From NCBI GenBank assembly GCA_045654025.1, contig JAZOMO010000031.1, positions 52,118-116,117 of the forward strand: a stretch of 64,000 bases of DNA, in the 5' to 3' direction. The position numbers and the translations under genes were made by a program. Positions 1 through 8,972 of the stretch are shown here, piece by piece. The first letter of the stretch is position 1; every line of letters begins with the position of its first letter. The notes below the pieces were generated by a model. The model was not told the origin of the DNA. It saw only the letters and a list, made by a program, of their open reading frames with translations, and made no database searches. The DNA comes from Scatosoma sp045654025. Lineage in GTDB: Bacteria; Bacillota; Clostridia; Christensenellales; Borkfalkiaceae.

Positions 1-995
1 ATCATCGCCTCGGGAATTCCGATTTTCTCCAAAGCGTACATCGCAGAAGTTGCAATCTGCAAAGCCCTCGGATCTGCCATGCCCACGTCCTCGGCGGAAT
101 GCACCACCAAACGACGGGCAACCAACATCGGGTCGCACCCACCTTCAATGAGGCGTTGCGCGTAGTACAGCGCGGCGTTGGCATCACTGCCTCTCAGCGA
201 CTTACAAAACGCCGACAGGAAGTCGTAATAGCTATCCTCGTTGTACGAGAGCGCCTTTCTCTGAATGGACTGTTCCGCATCGGACAGCGTGATATGTATC
301 ACGCCCTGCTCGTTAGGGTTGGTCGTCAGCGCGGCAAGCTCCAAAGCGTTGTACGCCGTACGCAAGTCCCCACCTGCTACACGGGCGATATGTTGGATTG
401 CGTTATCGTCCACTTGAAGCGGCAGTTTGCCAAGCCCCTTATGACGGCTGGCAATCGCCTTTTGCAAAGCCTCGGCAATATCGTCCTTGTTCAAGCGTTT
501 GAACTCAAACACTCTGCAACGAGAAACGATTGCAGGGGTCATCGAAGCATACGGGTTTTCCGTCGTCGAGCCGATGAAGATAATCGTTCCCTGTTCAATG
601 GCAGGAAGCAACGAATCGCTCTGCGTCTTATTAAAGCGGTGACACTCGTCCAACATGAGGTAAGTACGTTTTCCGTACATGCGCAGGTTATCACGCGCCT
701 CTTCCACCGCTTTTTTAACGTCTGCAACGCCAGCGTTGACGGCATTCAGCTTGATAAACTCCCCGTTCGTCCGAAGTGCGATGATGTTGGCAAGGGTGGT
801 CTTACCGCAACCGGGAGGGCCCCAAAAAATACAACTACCCAGACGGTCGGTCGCAATCGCGCGACGCAACAGCGAGCCTTCCGCAACGATATGCTTTTGC
901 CCGATAAACTCGTCCAAGGAGTTGGCACGCATACGCTCGGCAAGCGGTTTCGCCTCTTCTTCGTGATTATGGTTGTTAAAATCAAATAAATCCAT
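1..995 (-). CDS. rarA: Replication-associated recombination protein A (AAA+ ATPase), 3' end cut by the window
   Basis: RarA/MgsA-family AAA+ ATPase, related to clamp-loader subunits, which acts at stalled replication forks. Reading the complement from the ATG at 995 gives a Walker A motif GPPGCGKTT at residues 59-67, a Walker B LMLDECHRF at about 113-121, a sensor stretch GSTTENPYAS, and the arginine-finger region IVSRCRVFEF. 331 codons are visible and the family is usually about 430 residues, so roughly 100 C-terminal residues lie outside the window. The upstream patatin gene ends 29 nt before the start, so the two are probably co-transcribed. The C-terminal tetramerisation region cannot be assessed. 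Confidence 0.93.
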   Translation of the reverse strand, partial: MDLFDFNNHNHEEEAKPLAERMRANSLDEFIGQKHIVAEGSLLRRAIATDRLGSCIFWGPPGCGKTTLANIIALRTNGEFIKLNAVNAGVADVKKAVEEARDNLRMYGKRTYLMLDECHRFNKTQSDSLLPAIEQGTIIFIGSTTENPYASMTPAIVSRCRVFEFKRLNKDDIAEALQKAIASRHKGLGKLPLQVDDNAIQHIARVAGGDLRTAYNALELAALTTNPNEQGVIHITLSDAEQSIQRKALSYNEDSYYDFLSAFCKSLRGSDANAALYYAQRLIEGGCDPMLVARRLVVHSAEDVGMADPRALQIATSAMYALEKIGIPEAM

Positions 996-1024
996 ACCTA
1001 CACCCATTCTTTTGCTGTTTTTGC

Positions 1025-1807
1025 TTAATCCATTTCCAGCAAACGCCTTATCTTATCTACGTATTTTTTGCCCATTTCATAGCCCTGGCGATACGCAAAA
1101 TCCAGATTACGGAAGGAATATTGACTCATATCCCCCAAGTCTGGCTCTAACCAAAGATCGTATTTTTTACGCATACGCGCCTTATACGCCTGTGTACGCG
1201 CGTTATCCATAATATCTATGACTTCCGTCAAGACGGTCAGCGCGCTGGGACAACGGTCCTTACACCGCCTTTTACCTAAAACGTCCACGGCAACCACGAC
1301 TTCCGCACCCATTCTTTTTACTTCCTCAATGGGTACACGCTTTAAAACACCACCGTCCACCAAACGCATTCCATCCCTATCAAGCGGCTTGAAAACCGAC
1401 GGAATACAAGAGGAGGCTACCACGGCATCGATGACGTTGCCGCTAGAAAATTCCACGATTTCCTGACGAATCATATCCACCGACACGCAGGAAAAGGGGA
1501 TTTTTAACTCGGAAAAATCCCACTCCCCGATATGTCGGGCAAGCAACCTTCGCATCTTGCGGGTATCCAGCACACCGCCCGGCTTATTCGTGATGTCCAC
1601 TAAGTCGAAAAATCGCAAAGAACAGGTCGTCTGGCGCATATATTCGGGGGAAATTCCCGCCGCGTACGCCGCGCCGACCACCGAGCCCATCGAACAGCCG
1701 CTGATAAAGCTTGGATAAATTTCCGCATCTTCGAGCGCCTGTAAAAAACCGATATGCGCAATTCCACGGCTACCGCCGCTACCCAGCGCCAACCCCAAAT
1801 CTTTCAT
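1025..1807 (-). CDS. Patatin-like phospholipase family protein (RssA-like)
   Basis: Predicted serine lipid acyl hydrolase of 260 residues. The oxyanion-hole glycine loop GSGGSRG is at residues 9-15, the nucleophile elbow GCSMG at 37-41 (Ser39), and the catalytic Asp in the DGG motif at 151-153. Together these form the Ser-Asp dyad of patatins. No signal peptide is seen, so it should be cytosolic or membrane-associated. A GGAGGG ribosome-binding site precedes the ATG. The natural substrate cannot be read from sequence; bacterial members of this short RssA/YchK type are mostly uncharacterised. It lies between pheA and rarA, and I see no functional link to either. Confidence 0.9.
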   Translation of the reverse strand: MKDLGLALGSGGSRGIAHIGFLQALEDAEIYPSFISGCSMGSVVGAAYAAGISPEYMRQTTCSLRFFDLVDITNKPGGVLDTRKMRRLLARHIGEWDFSELKIPFSCVSVDMIRQEIVEFSSGNVIDAVVASSCIPSVFKPLDRDGMRLVDGGVLKRVPIEEVKRMGAEVVVAVDVLGKRRCKDRCPSALTVLTEVIDIMDNARTQAYKARMRKKYDLWLEPDLGDMSQYSFRNLDFAYRQGYEMGKKYVDKIRRLLEMD

Positions 1808-1884
1808 TTCCTTTCCCTCCTCACTTAGCCTAACGGCAACTATGTATACGGAAAAGGAATCCTTTTGAAAAGTGAGTTTTGAGG

Positions 1885-1905
1885 AAAGTAAGCTTTGCTT
1901 ACTTT
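1885..1905 (-). other. Stem-loop between pheA and the patatin gene
   Basis: A perfect 9-bp stem (AAAGTAAGC / GCTTACTTT) with a 3-nt loop lies a few bases beyond the pheA stop. It is not followed by a run of T on either strand, so it is a poor intrinsic terminator. It could stabilise the 3' end or punctuate the operon. Confidence 0.4.
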
Positions 1906-1911
1906 TGCGCC

Positions 1912-2757
1912 TTATTCGTGGGTGTACGCCCCTAAAATTTTACATTCCAAGGTGTTTGCGCGCAACGCCTCTACGAAGGGAGCAAAGCTCTCGTCCGCAA
2001 CGTTGCAAGCCGCCTCGATGAAGAAACGGAATTCACCAGGACGATTTTTGACAGGACGGCTTTCCAGCTTCGTCATGTCGATGTTATAGTCCGCAATAAT
2101 GGTCAACAAGGACAACAGACTTCCCGGCTTGTTGGGACAAACCACCGAGAAGAATACTCGGTTGGATTCAGCAGGCAACTGTTCCTTCCCTTTGCGTACT
2201 AAGAGGAAGTGGGTAAAGTTATGCTTTTCGTCCGAAAGGCACTCTTCACCGACCACAAAGCCAGGGCGCAAATATTCCACGTGCGCGCCTGCAATCGCCG
2301 CGCTTCTACCGCTGTCGTCCTCCATCGCCTTATTCAAGCCAAACGCCGTCGATTCCGTCTCACGCAGAGCCGCAAACGGCATTCTCTTGCTTAAAAATTC
2401 CGAGCATTGACCAAGCGCCTGCCCGTGCGAATAGACTCTGCCGATTTCCGAAAGCTTCATCCCTGCCTTGTAGACCAAGCGGTGGTCGATACGCAAGACG
2501 TATTCCTTTACCGCATACAAATCGCGCAGATCCTGCAATAAATCGAGGTTTTGCGCCACGCTTCCCTGCAAGCTGTTTTCGATGGGAATTGCGCAAGCAT
2601 CTGCTTTGCCAGACGCCACTGCATTCAATGCCTCGGAAAAGTTGCGGAAAGGCATACATTCATTCCACTTTCCGACCTTGTTTGTTTCCTGCGCCAAAAA
2701 TGCCTGCGCTGCTAAATGCGAATAACTGCCCTCTGGGCCTAAATATGCAATCTTCAT
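1912..2757 (-). CDS. pheA: Prephenate dehydratase
   Basis: Converts prephenate to phenylpyruvate in phenylalanine synthesis. The 281-residue protein starts MKIAYLGPEGSYSH, the typical N-terminus of the PDT domain. It has the family's NSLQGSV region (usually NSxxG) and a C-terminal ACT regulatory domain (NKPGSLLSLLTIIADY, then ESRP). There is no chorismate mutase domain, so it is the monofunctional form. I chose the ATG at 2757 because AAGGAG sits 7 nt upstream; the ATG at 2778 lacks such a site. It lies 24 nt after aroF, so the first and a last step of Phe synthesis are co-transcribed. Feedback inhibition by Phe through the ACT domain is expected from the family. Confidence 0.96.
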   Translation of the reverse strand: MKIAYLGPEGSYSHLAAQAFLAQETNKVGKWNECMPFRNFSEALNAVASGKADACAIPIENSLQGSVAQNLDLLQDLRDLYAVKEYVLRIDHRLVYKAGMKLSEIGRVYSHGQALGQCSEFLSKRMPFAALRETESTAFGLNKAMEDDSGRSAAIAGAHVEYLRPGFVVGEECLSDEKHNFTHFLLVRKGKEQLPAESNRVFFSVVCPNKPGSLLSLLTIIADYNIDMTKLESRPVKNRPGEFRFFIEAACNVADESFAPFVEALRANTLECKILGAYTHE

Positions 2758-2781
2758 GATTTCTCCTTCGTTCACCATCTA

Positions 2782-3804
2782 TTAAACCATTTCTGCGATA
2801 TCGAGCAACAAACGCTCGGTGTCTTCCCAACCGATGCAAGGGTCAGTGATCGATTTGCCGAACACCTCGTCGTGCGATTGATTGCCCTCTACCAAGAAGC
2901 TCTCCAACATAAAGCCCTTGACAATCTTCTTAAAGGCATCGTCAAAGCGTCTATTCTGCATAACCTCGTGCGCAATACGAATTTGCTGACGGTGCTTTTT
3001 GCCCGAATTCGAGTGGTTGCAGTCGATGACGATGGCAGGGTTTTTCAGCTTGCTGCCACGATAAATTTCCTCCAACTGCATTACCGTTTCGTAATGGAAG
3101 TTGGGTACGTCCAAGCCGTTCCCATCCACACCGCCGCGCAAAATTGCGTGCGCATAGGGGTTGCCGTCCGAACGAACTTGGTAGTTGCGGTATTTGAAAA
3201 TTTGCGGGCTCTGCGCCGCAAAGATAGAGTTAATCAGCACGGGGATATTGCCGCTCATCGGGTTTTTCAAACCCACGGGCGCATCTACGCCGCTTGCAAC
3301 CTGACGATGCAACTGATCCTCTACGCTTCTTGCGCCCACAGCGTGGTAGGAGAGCAAATCTTCCACGTACGCCGTGTTTTCAGGATAGAGCATCTCGTCT
3401 GCAGAGGTCAATCCTGACGCTTCAATCGCCGCAAGATGCAACGCGCGGATACTGCGAATCCCACGTACGATATCCGCCTCTCCGTCAGGGTCGGGCTGCA
3501 GGAACATACCCTTGTAGCCAACGCCTTTGGTACGAGGCTTATTCGTGTAGATACGAGGGATAATCACCAGCTTGTCCTTCACCTTTTCGTTGAGTTTTCC
3601 CAAGCGAGTAATGTATTCCAACGTAGGCGCTGATTCATGTGCCGAGCAAGGGCCGACAACCACCAACATTTTGTCGCTTTTCCCCGAAAGCACCGCGCGG
3701 ATTTCCTCGTCGCGCGCCGCTTTGATTTTCTTCATTTCCGCCGTCAGCGGTGTTTCCGCCATAAATTCTTCCGGTTCGGGAATGTAATTTTGCTTTTGCA
3801 ACAT
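2782..3804 (-). CDS. aroF: 3-deoxy-7-phosphoheptulonate synthase (DAHP synthase, class I AroF/G/H type)
   Basis: Condenses phosphoenolpyruvate with erythrose 4-phosphate, the entry step of the shikimate pathway. At 340 residues it has the AroFGH-type length and motifs: VVVGPCSAHE, PRIYTNKPRT, GYKGMFLQPDPDGE, GLKNPMSGN and DCNHSNSGKKHRQQ. These include metal and phosphate ligands. An N-terminal extension of the kind that mediates aromatic amino acid feedback in this subfamily is present, but which amino acid inhibits it cannot be told. It lies between coaD and pheA. The remaining aro genes are about 27 kb away in their own operon. aroF versus aroG or aroH is a naming choice. Confidence 0.95.
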   Translation of the reverse strand: MLQKQNYIPEPEEFMAETPLTAEMKKIKAARDEEIRAVLSGKSDKMLVVVGPCSAHESAPTLEYITRLGKLNEKVKDKLVIIPRIYTNKPRTKGVGYKGMFLQPDPDGEADIVRGIRSIRALHLAAIEASGLTSADEMLYPENTAYVEDLLSYHAVGARSVEDQLHRQVASGVDAPVGLKNPMSGNIPVLINSIFAAQSPQIFKYRNYQVRSDGNPYAHAILRGGVDGNGLDVPNFHYETVMQLEEIYRGSKLKNPAIVIDCNHSNSGKKHRQQIRIAHEVMQNRRFDDAFKKIVKGFMLESFLVEGNQSHDEVFGKSITDPCIGWEDTERLLLDIAEMV

Positions 3805-3825
3805 GTCTATATTCTCCTTAAAAAA

Positions 3826-4308
3826 TTATTTCTTCGTCAATAAGCGTATGTACGCCTCTACCTTTTCCGAAACGTAATCGGAAATAGGGGTATTAAATTG
3901 CAAGCTACTGCGCACCATCGAAGAGCTGACGTGTAAAAGCTCCTGCGGGCAAGGCAGATAAATAGGAATTATCTCCTCATTCAGTCTCTTCGAGGCAAAA
4001 TAGTTTGCGTTCTCGTATTCAAAATCCACGGTGTTTCTGATTCCGCGAACGTAGAAAGGAGTTTTCTCCTTTCTGAGCAATTCCGCAACCGTGCCAGAAA
4101 ATTCTACTACACGAATACGCGGCTCGTTTCCAAACACGAGCTTCAGCATCTCTTTGCGCTCTTCTACCGTAAAGAGGGGGGCTTTTGCAGGATTACACAA
4201 AATCGCCACCACCACCTCGTCAAAGAGCTGTAAGCATTGTCCTATCAAGCTTTCGTGTCCTCTCGTCAGCGGATCAAACGTCCCTGCAAACACACACTTT
4301 CTCTTCAT
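3826..4308 (-). CDS. coaD: Pantetheine-phosphate adenylyltransferase
   Basis: Transfers AMP from ATP to 4'-phosphopantetheine, the penultimate step of coenzyme A synthesis. The 160-residue size is usual. The nucleotidyltransferase motif GTFDPLTRGH is at residues 9-18, with the second His of the (T/H)xGH signature. The central YVRGIRNTVDFEYE and the late SSSMVRSSL motif (SSxxVR) are both present. Its ATG lies inside the 3' end of rsmD (4-nt ATGA overlap). The rsmD-coaD order is very common in Firmicutes and supports both calls. Confidence 0.96.
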   Translation of the reverse strand: MKRKCVFAGTFDPLTRGHESLIGQCLQLFDEVVVAILCNPAKAPLFTVEERKEMLKLVFGNEPRIRVVEFSGTVAELLRKEKTPFYVRGIRNTVDFEYENANYFASKRLNEEIIPIYLPCPQELLHVSSSMVRSSLQFNTPISDYVSEKVEAYIRLLTKK

Positions 4309-4862
4309 ACTTCTTCCCTCGCTTTCGGGCGGAAAAAGGTGAGTATCGTCCGCCCATAACGGCGTTCGTCATACTTGTCCAGCCCGTCTACCTCCCCCTC
4401 AAAGGGGATATCCCTTTCTAACACCAAGACGCCGCCTTCCGCAAGCAGACCGTTTTTTGCAATCTTCTGCACAGCGCGCACGCCAACCTCTAACGCATAG
4501 GGGGGGTCGATAAAGATAATATCGAACGGACGACGTTCGTACCCCAGATACGCCTCCGCATCCGTATTGAAGACCTTCGCCTCTTTCCCTTCCTCGATTT
4601 TCAAGGCGCGAAGATTTTTTCTGACAATCGCCAAGCTATCCTTGGATTTGTCGTTAAATACAACCTCCGCCGCGCCACGAGAAAGGCTCTCTAACCCCAG
4701 CGCGCCACTACCTGCAAACAAGTCCAGCACCCTTGCCCCCGCAAAGCGCAAGGCGAGGGTATTAAACAGAGATTCCTTTACCCTGTCGGCAGTCGGCCGA
4801 ACGGCTTCCCCATCGAACGTCGCCAACACACGCCCTCTATATTTTCCACCGATAATACGCAT
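4305..4862 (-). CDS. rsmD: 16S rRNA (guanine(966)-N(2))-methyltransferase
   Basis: SAM-dependent methyltransferase that modifies G966 of 16S rRNA in the assembled small subunit. In 185 residues it shows the RsmD N-terminus MRIIGGKYRGR, then RPTADRVKESLFN, the SAM-binding loop DLFAGSGALGLE, and the catalytic FIDPPY motif of N-methyltransferases. It overlaps coaD by 4 nt and starts 1 nt after the stop of the upstream membrane-protein gene, so the three are translationally linked. Confidence 0.95.
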   Translation of the reverse strand: MRIIGGKYRGRVLATFDGEAVRPTADRVKESLFNTLALRFAGARVLDLFAGSGALGLESLSRGAAEVVFNDKSKDSLAIVRKNLRALKIEEGKEAKVFNTDAEAYLGYERRPFDIIFIDPPYALEVGVRAVQKIAKNGLLAEGGVLVLERDIPFEGEVDGLDKYDERRYGRTILTFFRPKAREEV

Positions 4863-4863
4863 C

Positions 4864-5646
4864 TTATTTTCTCTTTTTAGGCTTTGTGCCAGGCAACGCC
4901 CCGTAATTTACTTTTTTGGATTTGTTCGCTTCTTCCGCCGCCGCGCGGTCCGCATTTTCCTGCGCTCTCAGCCTTTTTGCACGGGTCGCATACGCCCCGA
5001 CGATGTAGAAAACACCTGCAACGATAATGGGCAACAAGCCAAACAGGCAGGACCAGAAATAGCTGATTGCAACACCGCTTAAGTTCAAATACGCAAACGG
5101 CAACAGCGACCAACCGCAGCAGAACATACTAACGAAGACAAGAGTCGCCATCCCCCTATTATCAAAGGGCGTAGCCGATTCTTCTAAAGACAGCGAGCGA
5201 AAAGCCTCGTTTACCACATCACCATTGATACCCACCAAAATCCCAAACAGAACGGTAAAGAACGCTATCACGCCGCCGATTGCAAAGCCCTTCCATTCGC
5301 GATATTCCATCTCTTCTTTATGCGAAGAAATTTTCATCTGAGAACCTAGCTGTTCTGCCGACATACGCTTCATGTTTCCCGAAACCAGCATCTCGTAGCC
5401 CTTGCCGCCAAACGCATACGCCATAGCCCCTGCATACGCCAGCAGTAGCACCACTACGACTACCAAGAATGCAATTCTTGCGCCGTTAAAGCCCTCTGCA
5501 ATCTTACCACACATATCTTCGCTGATTGTACCGAGAAACGCAATAGCGCTGAGAATCCCAAAGAAGGTCACCAAAACAAAGGACTCCTTGATGATTTCCC
5601 AAACGTTTACCCAAAATTTCTTCCAGTTTTCTTTTGCCTTAGACAT
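4864..5646 (-). CDS. Uncharacterised multi-pass membrane protein
   Basis: 260 residues, family not recognised. Hydrophobic segments fall at roughly residues 22-41, 56-78, 121-141, 168-186 and 191-215, so about five membrane passes. A charged stretch containing MKRMSAEQLGSQM lies between the second and third. The C-terminal 45 residues are strongly basic and Ala/Lys-rich, ending KPKKRK, and probably face the cytoplasm. It lies between alr and rsmD, with 26 nt to alr and 1 nt to rsmD, so it belongs to this operon. No enzymatic motif is visible. Confidence 0.8.
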   Translation of the reverse strand: MSKAKENWKKFWVNVWEIIKESFVLVTFFGILSAIAFLGTISEDMCGKIAEGFNGARIAFLVVVVVLLLAYAGAMAYAFGGKGYEMLVSGNMKRMSAEQLGSQMKISSHKEEMEYREWKGFAIGGVIAFFTVLFGILVGINGDVVNEAFRSLSLEESATPFDNRGMATLVFVSMFCCGWSLLPFAYLNLSGVAISYFWSCLFGLLPIIVAGVFYIVGAYATRAKRLRAQENADRAAAEEANKSKKVNYGALPGTKPKKRK

Positions 5647-5672
5647 ACTTACTCCTCGGACGTTGTCCGCTG

Positions 5673-6734
5673 TTATCTATTCTTTTTTAATGGGCTTTCC
5701 CCATCTATATACACTCTTTTTGCCCGTAATGACATACGGCAAAGTACCTCGTACACCGAGCCGCCACGCTCCTTTGCCACCGCCGCCGCATCCGAGAACA
5801 GACACACCCTCTGTCCCAAACGAAGCCTTTTAGAGGCAAGACAGACGTCCATACAGATCTCGCCCTGCAACGGGGGCAATAAGCCGCTTTCTTTCGTAGA
5901 AACGCCAAGCCCCTCGGCATATCCGCACCGCAGTACGGACAACTGCTTTCCTTCGAGGTCTTTTCGCTGCTTTCCATACCCTGCTCCACCGAATGCAACC
6001 CTATGGGTTGCAACGCAATTTGCGTACGCTCGCATCGCAGGTTGTAAGGCAAACGGACAATTCCCCTCGGGAAAATATCCGTACAAGCCAAGTCCTATCC
6101 GCACCCCGTCGAAGAGGTACTCTTTGCCCAGCGCCGCCCCGTAGGTAGAAGCGAGATGCGCACGCGCCAAAGGGAAATACCTTCGACAGATTTTTACGCC
6201 GTGTAGAAACCGTAATCTTTGTTCTTCGCACAGCGACAAATCGTGGGAATACAGATGTGAGTAGACCCCACGAACACACACCCGCCCCGACCGTTTCAGC
6301 AAAGCGCATACCTTGCCCAAGGTCGAACCGTACGTGCCGTAGCGATTCATCCCCGTATTCACCTTGACCTGCACGCTAACCTGCAAACGGTACTTTTCCG
6401 CCGTGTAAATAATGAGCTTCGCCGAGCGCAAATCGGTTGCTGTCAGGGTACATCCGCCCCTTGCGGCAACCACCACTTCCTCTTCAGCAGTCGGCGGTGT
6501 AAACACCAGGATTTCCTTTCCACCTGCCGCTTGACGAATGGACAAAGCCTCGTCAATTAGCGCCACGGCAAACCCGTCCACAATCGGTTGCAGAGCGCTC
6601 ACCACCGCCACGCCACCATGGCCGTAAGCATCTGCCTTCACCACCGCATAGATAAATCGGTCGGTATACCGCTTGAAAACGAGGGCATTTTCGCGTATTT
6701 TGTGTAAATCAATTTCTAAAATCGTTTCCTGCAT
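5673..6734 (-). CDS. alr: Alanine racemase
   Basis: PLP enzyme that interconverts L- and D-alanine, supplying D-Ala for peptidoglycan. The PLP lysine is in KADAYGHG (Lys33), and the N-terminus EIDLHKIRENALVFK is typical. The middle carries KVNTGMNRYG, VRIGLGLYGYFP and the C-terminal LRCGYAEGLG. At 353 residues it is slightly shorter than usual (about 370-390). In many Bacilli a mazEF-type module follows alr; here no toxin gene is nearby and the window's mazF is 51 kb away. It starts 47 nt downstream of the zinc-ribbon gene. Confidence 0.94.
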   Translation of the reverse strand: MQETILEIDLHKIRENALVFKRYTDRFIYAVVKADAYGHGGVAVVSALQPIVDGFAVALIDEALSIRQAAGGKEILVFTPPTAEEEVVVAARGGCTLTATDLRSAKLIIYTAEKYRLQVSVQVKVNTGMNRYGTYGSTLGKVCALLKRSGRVCVRGVYSHLYSHDLSLCEEQRLRFLHGVKICRRYFPLARAHLASTYGAALGKEYLFDGVRIGLGLYGYFPEGNCPFALQPAMRAYANCVATHRVAFGGAGYGKQRKDLEGKQLSVLRCGYAEGLGVSTKESGLLPPLQGEICMDVCLASKRLRLGQRVCLFSDAAAVAKERGGSVYEVLCRMSLRAKRVYIDGESPLKKNR

Positions 6735-6781
6735 ACCTTATTGTATGCAAGAAAACCGTCATTCTACCCCGATGCCGCGCC

Positions 6782-7477
6782 TTATTTATACAAGATACGG
6801 TGGCAATGATCACACTCAATCATCGCACCGCCTTCCAGTTTATTTTGTGCGGCAAGGGGAGGCTCCATACTACAACAGGAGCATCTACCCGAGAACAACT
6901 GCGAATAGACGGGGAAGATTTTTTCCTTGCGCTTGGTTTTGTAAACAGTCAAAGCGCCAGCATCTATCCCTACGGAAGCTTTTTTCAGTTCCGCTTCGAT
7001 TGCAGCCTTCTCTCCTTCCTTCGATTCCTTCAGAGTGTTATACTCCTCTTTCGCCGCCTTGTATTCTGCCTGCTTGGAGATAACCTCTGCCTTCAGTTCT
7101 CTAAATTCCTTGTCCGTTGCCTTCACAGCATCTTCCAAAGCGGCAATATCCGCCTTTAACTTCTTCATACGGTCAAGGTGCATCATCGCCTTTTTCTTGT
7201 AGAAAGACAAGTCCGCGCCACCGTCTGCCACCAACTCTTCCATGTGGTCAAATTCCACCAAAGCCGCCTCGGTAACTGCGTACTTTTCTTCCAAAGCGGT
7301 CAGCTCTGCCTTTAAGGCTTCCGCCTTTGCATCAAGAGCATCCAGCTTTTCCGAAGCCGTTTCCATGTACTTTTTCAGCTTTGCGTACTTCTTTCTTTCC
7401 GCACTGCCTGCAAGCTCACGTTCAAGCTGGAACAACCTTCTGTCAATTTCCTGATAGTTCAAAATAGCCTTCAACAT
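6782..7477 (-). CDS. Coiled-coil protein with C-terminal C4 zinc ribbon (DUF164 type)
   Basis: 231 residues. Residues about 5-165 are a long heptad-rich coiled coil full of Lys, Glu, Ala and Leu. The C-terminus is a zinc ribbon with CSCC and CDHCHR. This fits the zf-RING_7/DUF164 family, whose function is unsettled; nucleic-acid binding is inferred from the ribbon. AAGGAG sits 6 nt before the ATG at 7477, which decides the start over an ATG at 7492 that overlaps the upstream stop. It follows the Nif3-like gene, a pairing common in Clostridia. Confidence 0.92.
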   Translation of the reverse strand: MLKAILNYQEIDRRLFQLERELAGSAERKKYAKLKKYMETASEKLDALDAKAEALKAELTALEEKYAVTEAALVEFDHMEELVADGGADLSFYKKKAMMHLDRMKKLKADIAALEDAVKATDKEFRELKAEVISKQAEYKAAKEEYNTLKESKEGEKAAIEAELKKASVGIDAGALTVYKTKRKEKIFPVYSQLFSGRCSCCSMEPPLAAQNKLEGGAMIECDHCHRILYK

Positions 7478-7488
7478 ACTATACTCCT

Positions 7489-8304
7489 TCAAAGCAATCC
7501 ATCTTCCCGATGCAACACGCAGGGAAGAGAAATGCTTTTACACATTTTTTCGTAATATTTTTCAAATCCGTATTCCTCGGATGCATAATGCGGTAAGTCG
7601 AATACCGCAACGCCTGCCTCGTGGCAAGCCAAAATCAAGTGGTGTTTCCAGTCGGAAGAAACCATTCCGTCCACACCGCAGGAGAGCGCAAACGCCACCG
7701 AAGCATCGTCCACACCTGCGCCGCAGAAGCTTGCGACCTTGCGAATCGTACGCCCCTCGTCACCCACCAAACGCACTTTGGTAGAGAAGGTCTTGCAAAG
7801 ATTTTCCTGCAACTGCTTTGCGGAAATTTCCTCCACCTCGTATACGCTACCGTAGCCGCCAGCAGACAGAAGGTGCTGTCTTTTTTCATTTTCACGCGCC
7901 TTCGCCCCTTTCTTTCCGTCCAACGCAGAAAGGAATACGCCGTCGGCAAGACAATCGTCAATGCCGCCCACCGCACAGTCCAGATTGAGGTGCATCGAAA
8001 TCACCGAAATTCCCGCCTGAATGCAGGCAATCAGTCTTCCGCCCAAAGGCGTGCCTAAACGCACGTCCCCGATTTTTCCGTAGATGACGGGGTGATGGCT
8101 GACGATGAGATTTGCCCCCACCGCCTTCGCCTTTTCAATCGCGGCTTTGGTCAAGTCCAGCGTAAACAATACGCCCGTAATTTCACCGCCGCAATCAACC
8201 AGCACGCCGCTGTTATCGTACGCGCCAAAATTGCGACAATATTCGTCGCTGAGCGCCTTGGGCGCAACCTCGTCTAAAAGTTTGTAAATTTCCAAAACGG
8301 TCAT
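7489..8304 (-). CDS. Nif3-like dinuclear metal centre hexameric protein
   Basis: Member of the NIF3/YqfO family of 271 residues. The metal-site motif SHHPVIYG is in the N-terminal half and FDLPHYASEE near the C-terminus supplies later ligands. The central insertion (about residues 130-205) resembles the PII-like domain found in longer members. The biochemical role is unsettled: database names such as GTP cyclohydrolase type 2 are weakly supported. It overlaps trmK by 4 nt (ATGA), as expected for the conserved rpoD-trmK-nif3 cluster of Firmicutes. Confidence 0.93.
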   Translation of the reverse strand: MTVLEIYKLLDEVAPKALSDEYCRNFGAYDNSGVLVDCGGEITGVLFTLDLTKAAIEKAKAVGANLIVSHHPVIYGKIGDVRLGTPLGGRLIACIQAGISVISMHLNLDCAVGGIDDCLADGVFLSALDGKKGAKARENEKRQHLLSAGGYGSVYEVEEISAKQLQENLCKTFSTKVRLVGDEGRTIRKVASFCGAGVDDASVAFALSCGVDGMVSSDWKHHLILACHEAGVAVFDLPHYASEEYGFEKYYEKMCKSISLPCVLHREDGLL

Positions 8305-8972
8305 TTTTTTATCGCCTCTTGCAGCCTTGCCTTTCTCTTTAAAAGTTCAGCGCGGCTGTCCTCTTGTAAATTGCTCTGTAAATATTGTTCAATGTCACGC
8401 AATTGTTTTTCCACCCGTCCGACAAACGCCTCTGGCAAGGTTTCCAAGTTCTCTTTCCCGAACTCGATTTCCATTTCCGTGTATACCTGCGGTTGCTCGC
8501 CGTCCGCAAGCCGTCTTCCGCAGATTACGTCGTAGTATTTGCCGTCCTGAAAGGTGAAATCCCTCGTGATATACGCTCCGTTTTCCAGTAGCCACCGACG
8601 CAATTTGTCTGCGTTCAGCATCGGCTGAAAAACGAAAGTTTTGGGCAAAAAGCCGTGTGTTTCGTCCGTCAAAATGGACAAAATCTCACTGCCGCCCATG
8701 CCCGCAATCAACACCTCGTCCACGGTGGAAGGCACGCCGTAAAAACCATCGCCCAGTACCGCCGTCGCCCTACCGTCTTCCACGAAGGGAGCAAGCAAGA
8801 CTTCCGCTTTTTGCAGGCTACCCTTGCTGACGTCAGAGAAGATAGCCTTTTCGCACAGCCCGTTTTCCAGCATATATTGCGTGCAGTAGCCGTGGTCACA
8901 GCCCACGTCCGCAAACACCTTGGCAGGCGCAAGCAGAGAACACAGCGTCTGTATCCGTTTACTGACCGACAT
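8301..8972 (-). CDS. trmK: tRNA (adenine(22)-N(1))-methyltransferase
   Basis: SAM-dependent enzyme that makes m1A22 in tRNA. The 223-residue protein has the SAM motif ADVGCDHGYCTQYML near residue 22, then FSDVSKGSLQKAE, and AGMGGSEI (family GMGG). The C-terminal 50 residues are a helical, charged extension as in the family. Its ATG shares a base with the rpoD stop (TAATG), showing translational coupling. The position behind rpoD and in front of the Nif3-like gene is conserved in Firmicutes. Confidence 0.94.
   Translation of the reverse strand: MSVSKRIQTLCSLLAPAKVFADVGCDHGYCTQYMLENGLCEKAIFSDVSKGSLQKAEVLLAPFVEDGRATAVLGDGFYGVPSTVDEVLIAGMGGSEILSILTDETHGFLPKTFVFQPMLNADKLRRWLLENGAYITRDFTFQDGKYYDVICGRRLADGEQPQVYTEMEIEFGKENLETLPEAFVGRVEKQLRDIEQYLQSNLQEDSRAELLKRKARLQEAIKK

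Noticed and set aside
99..989. A 296-codon open frame on the plus strand at the left edge
   Set aside because: It is antisense to rarA, whose Walker motifs are intact on the minus strand.
1885..1905. A terminator after pheA
   Set aside because: The stem is good but no T-run follows on the minus strand; kept only as a stem-loop.
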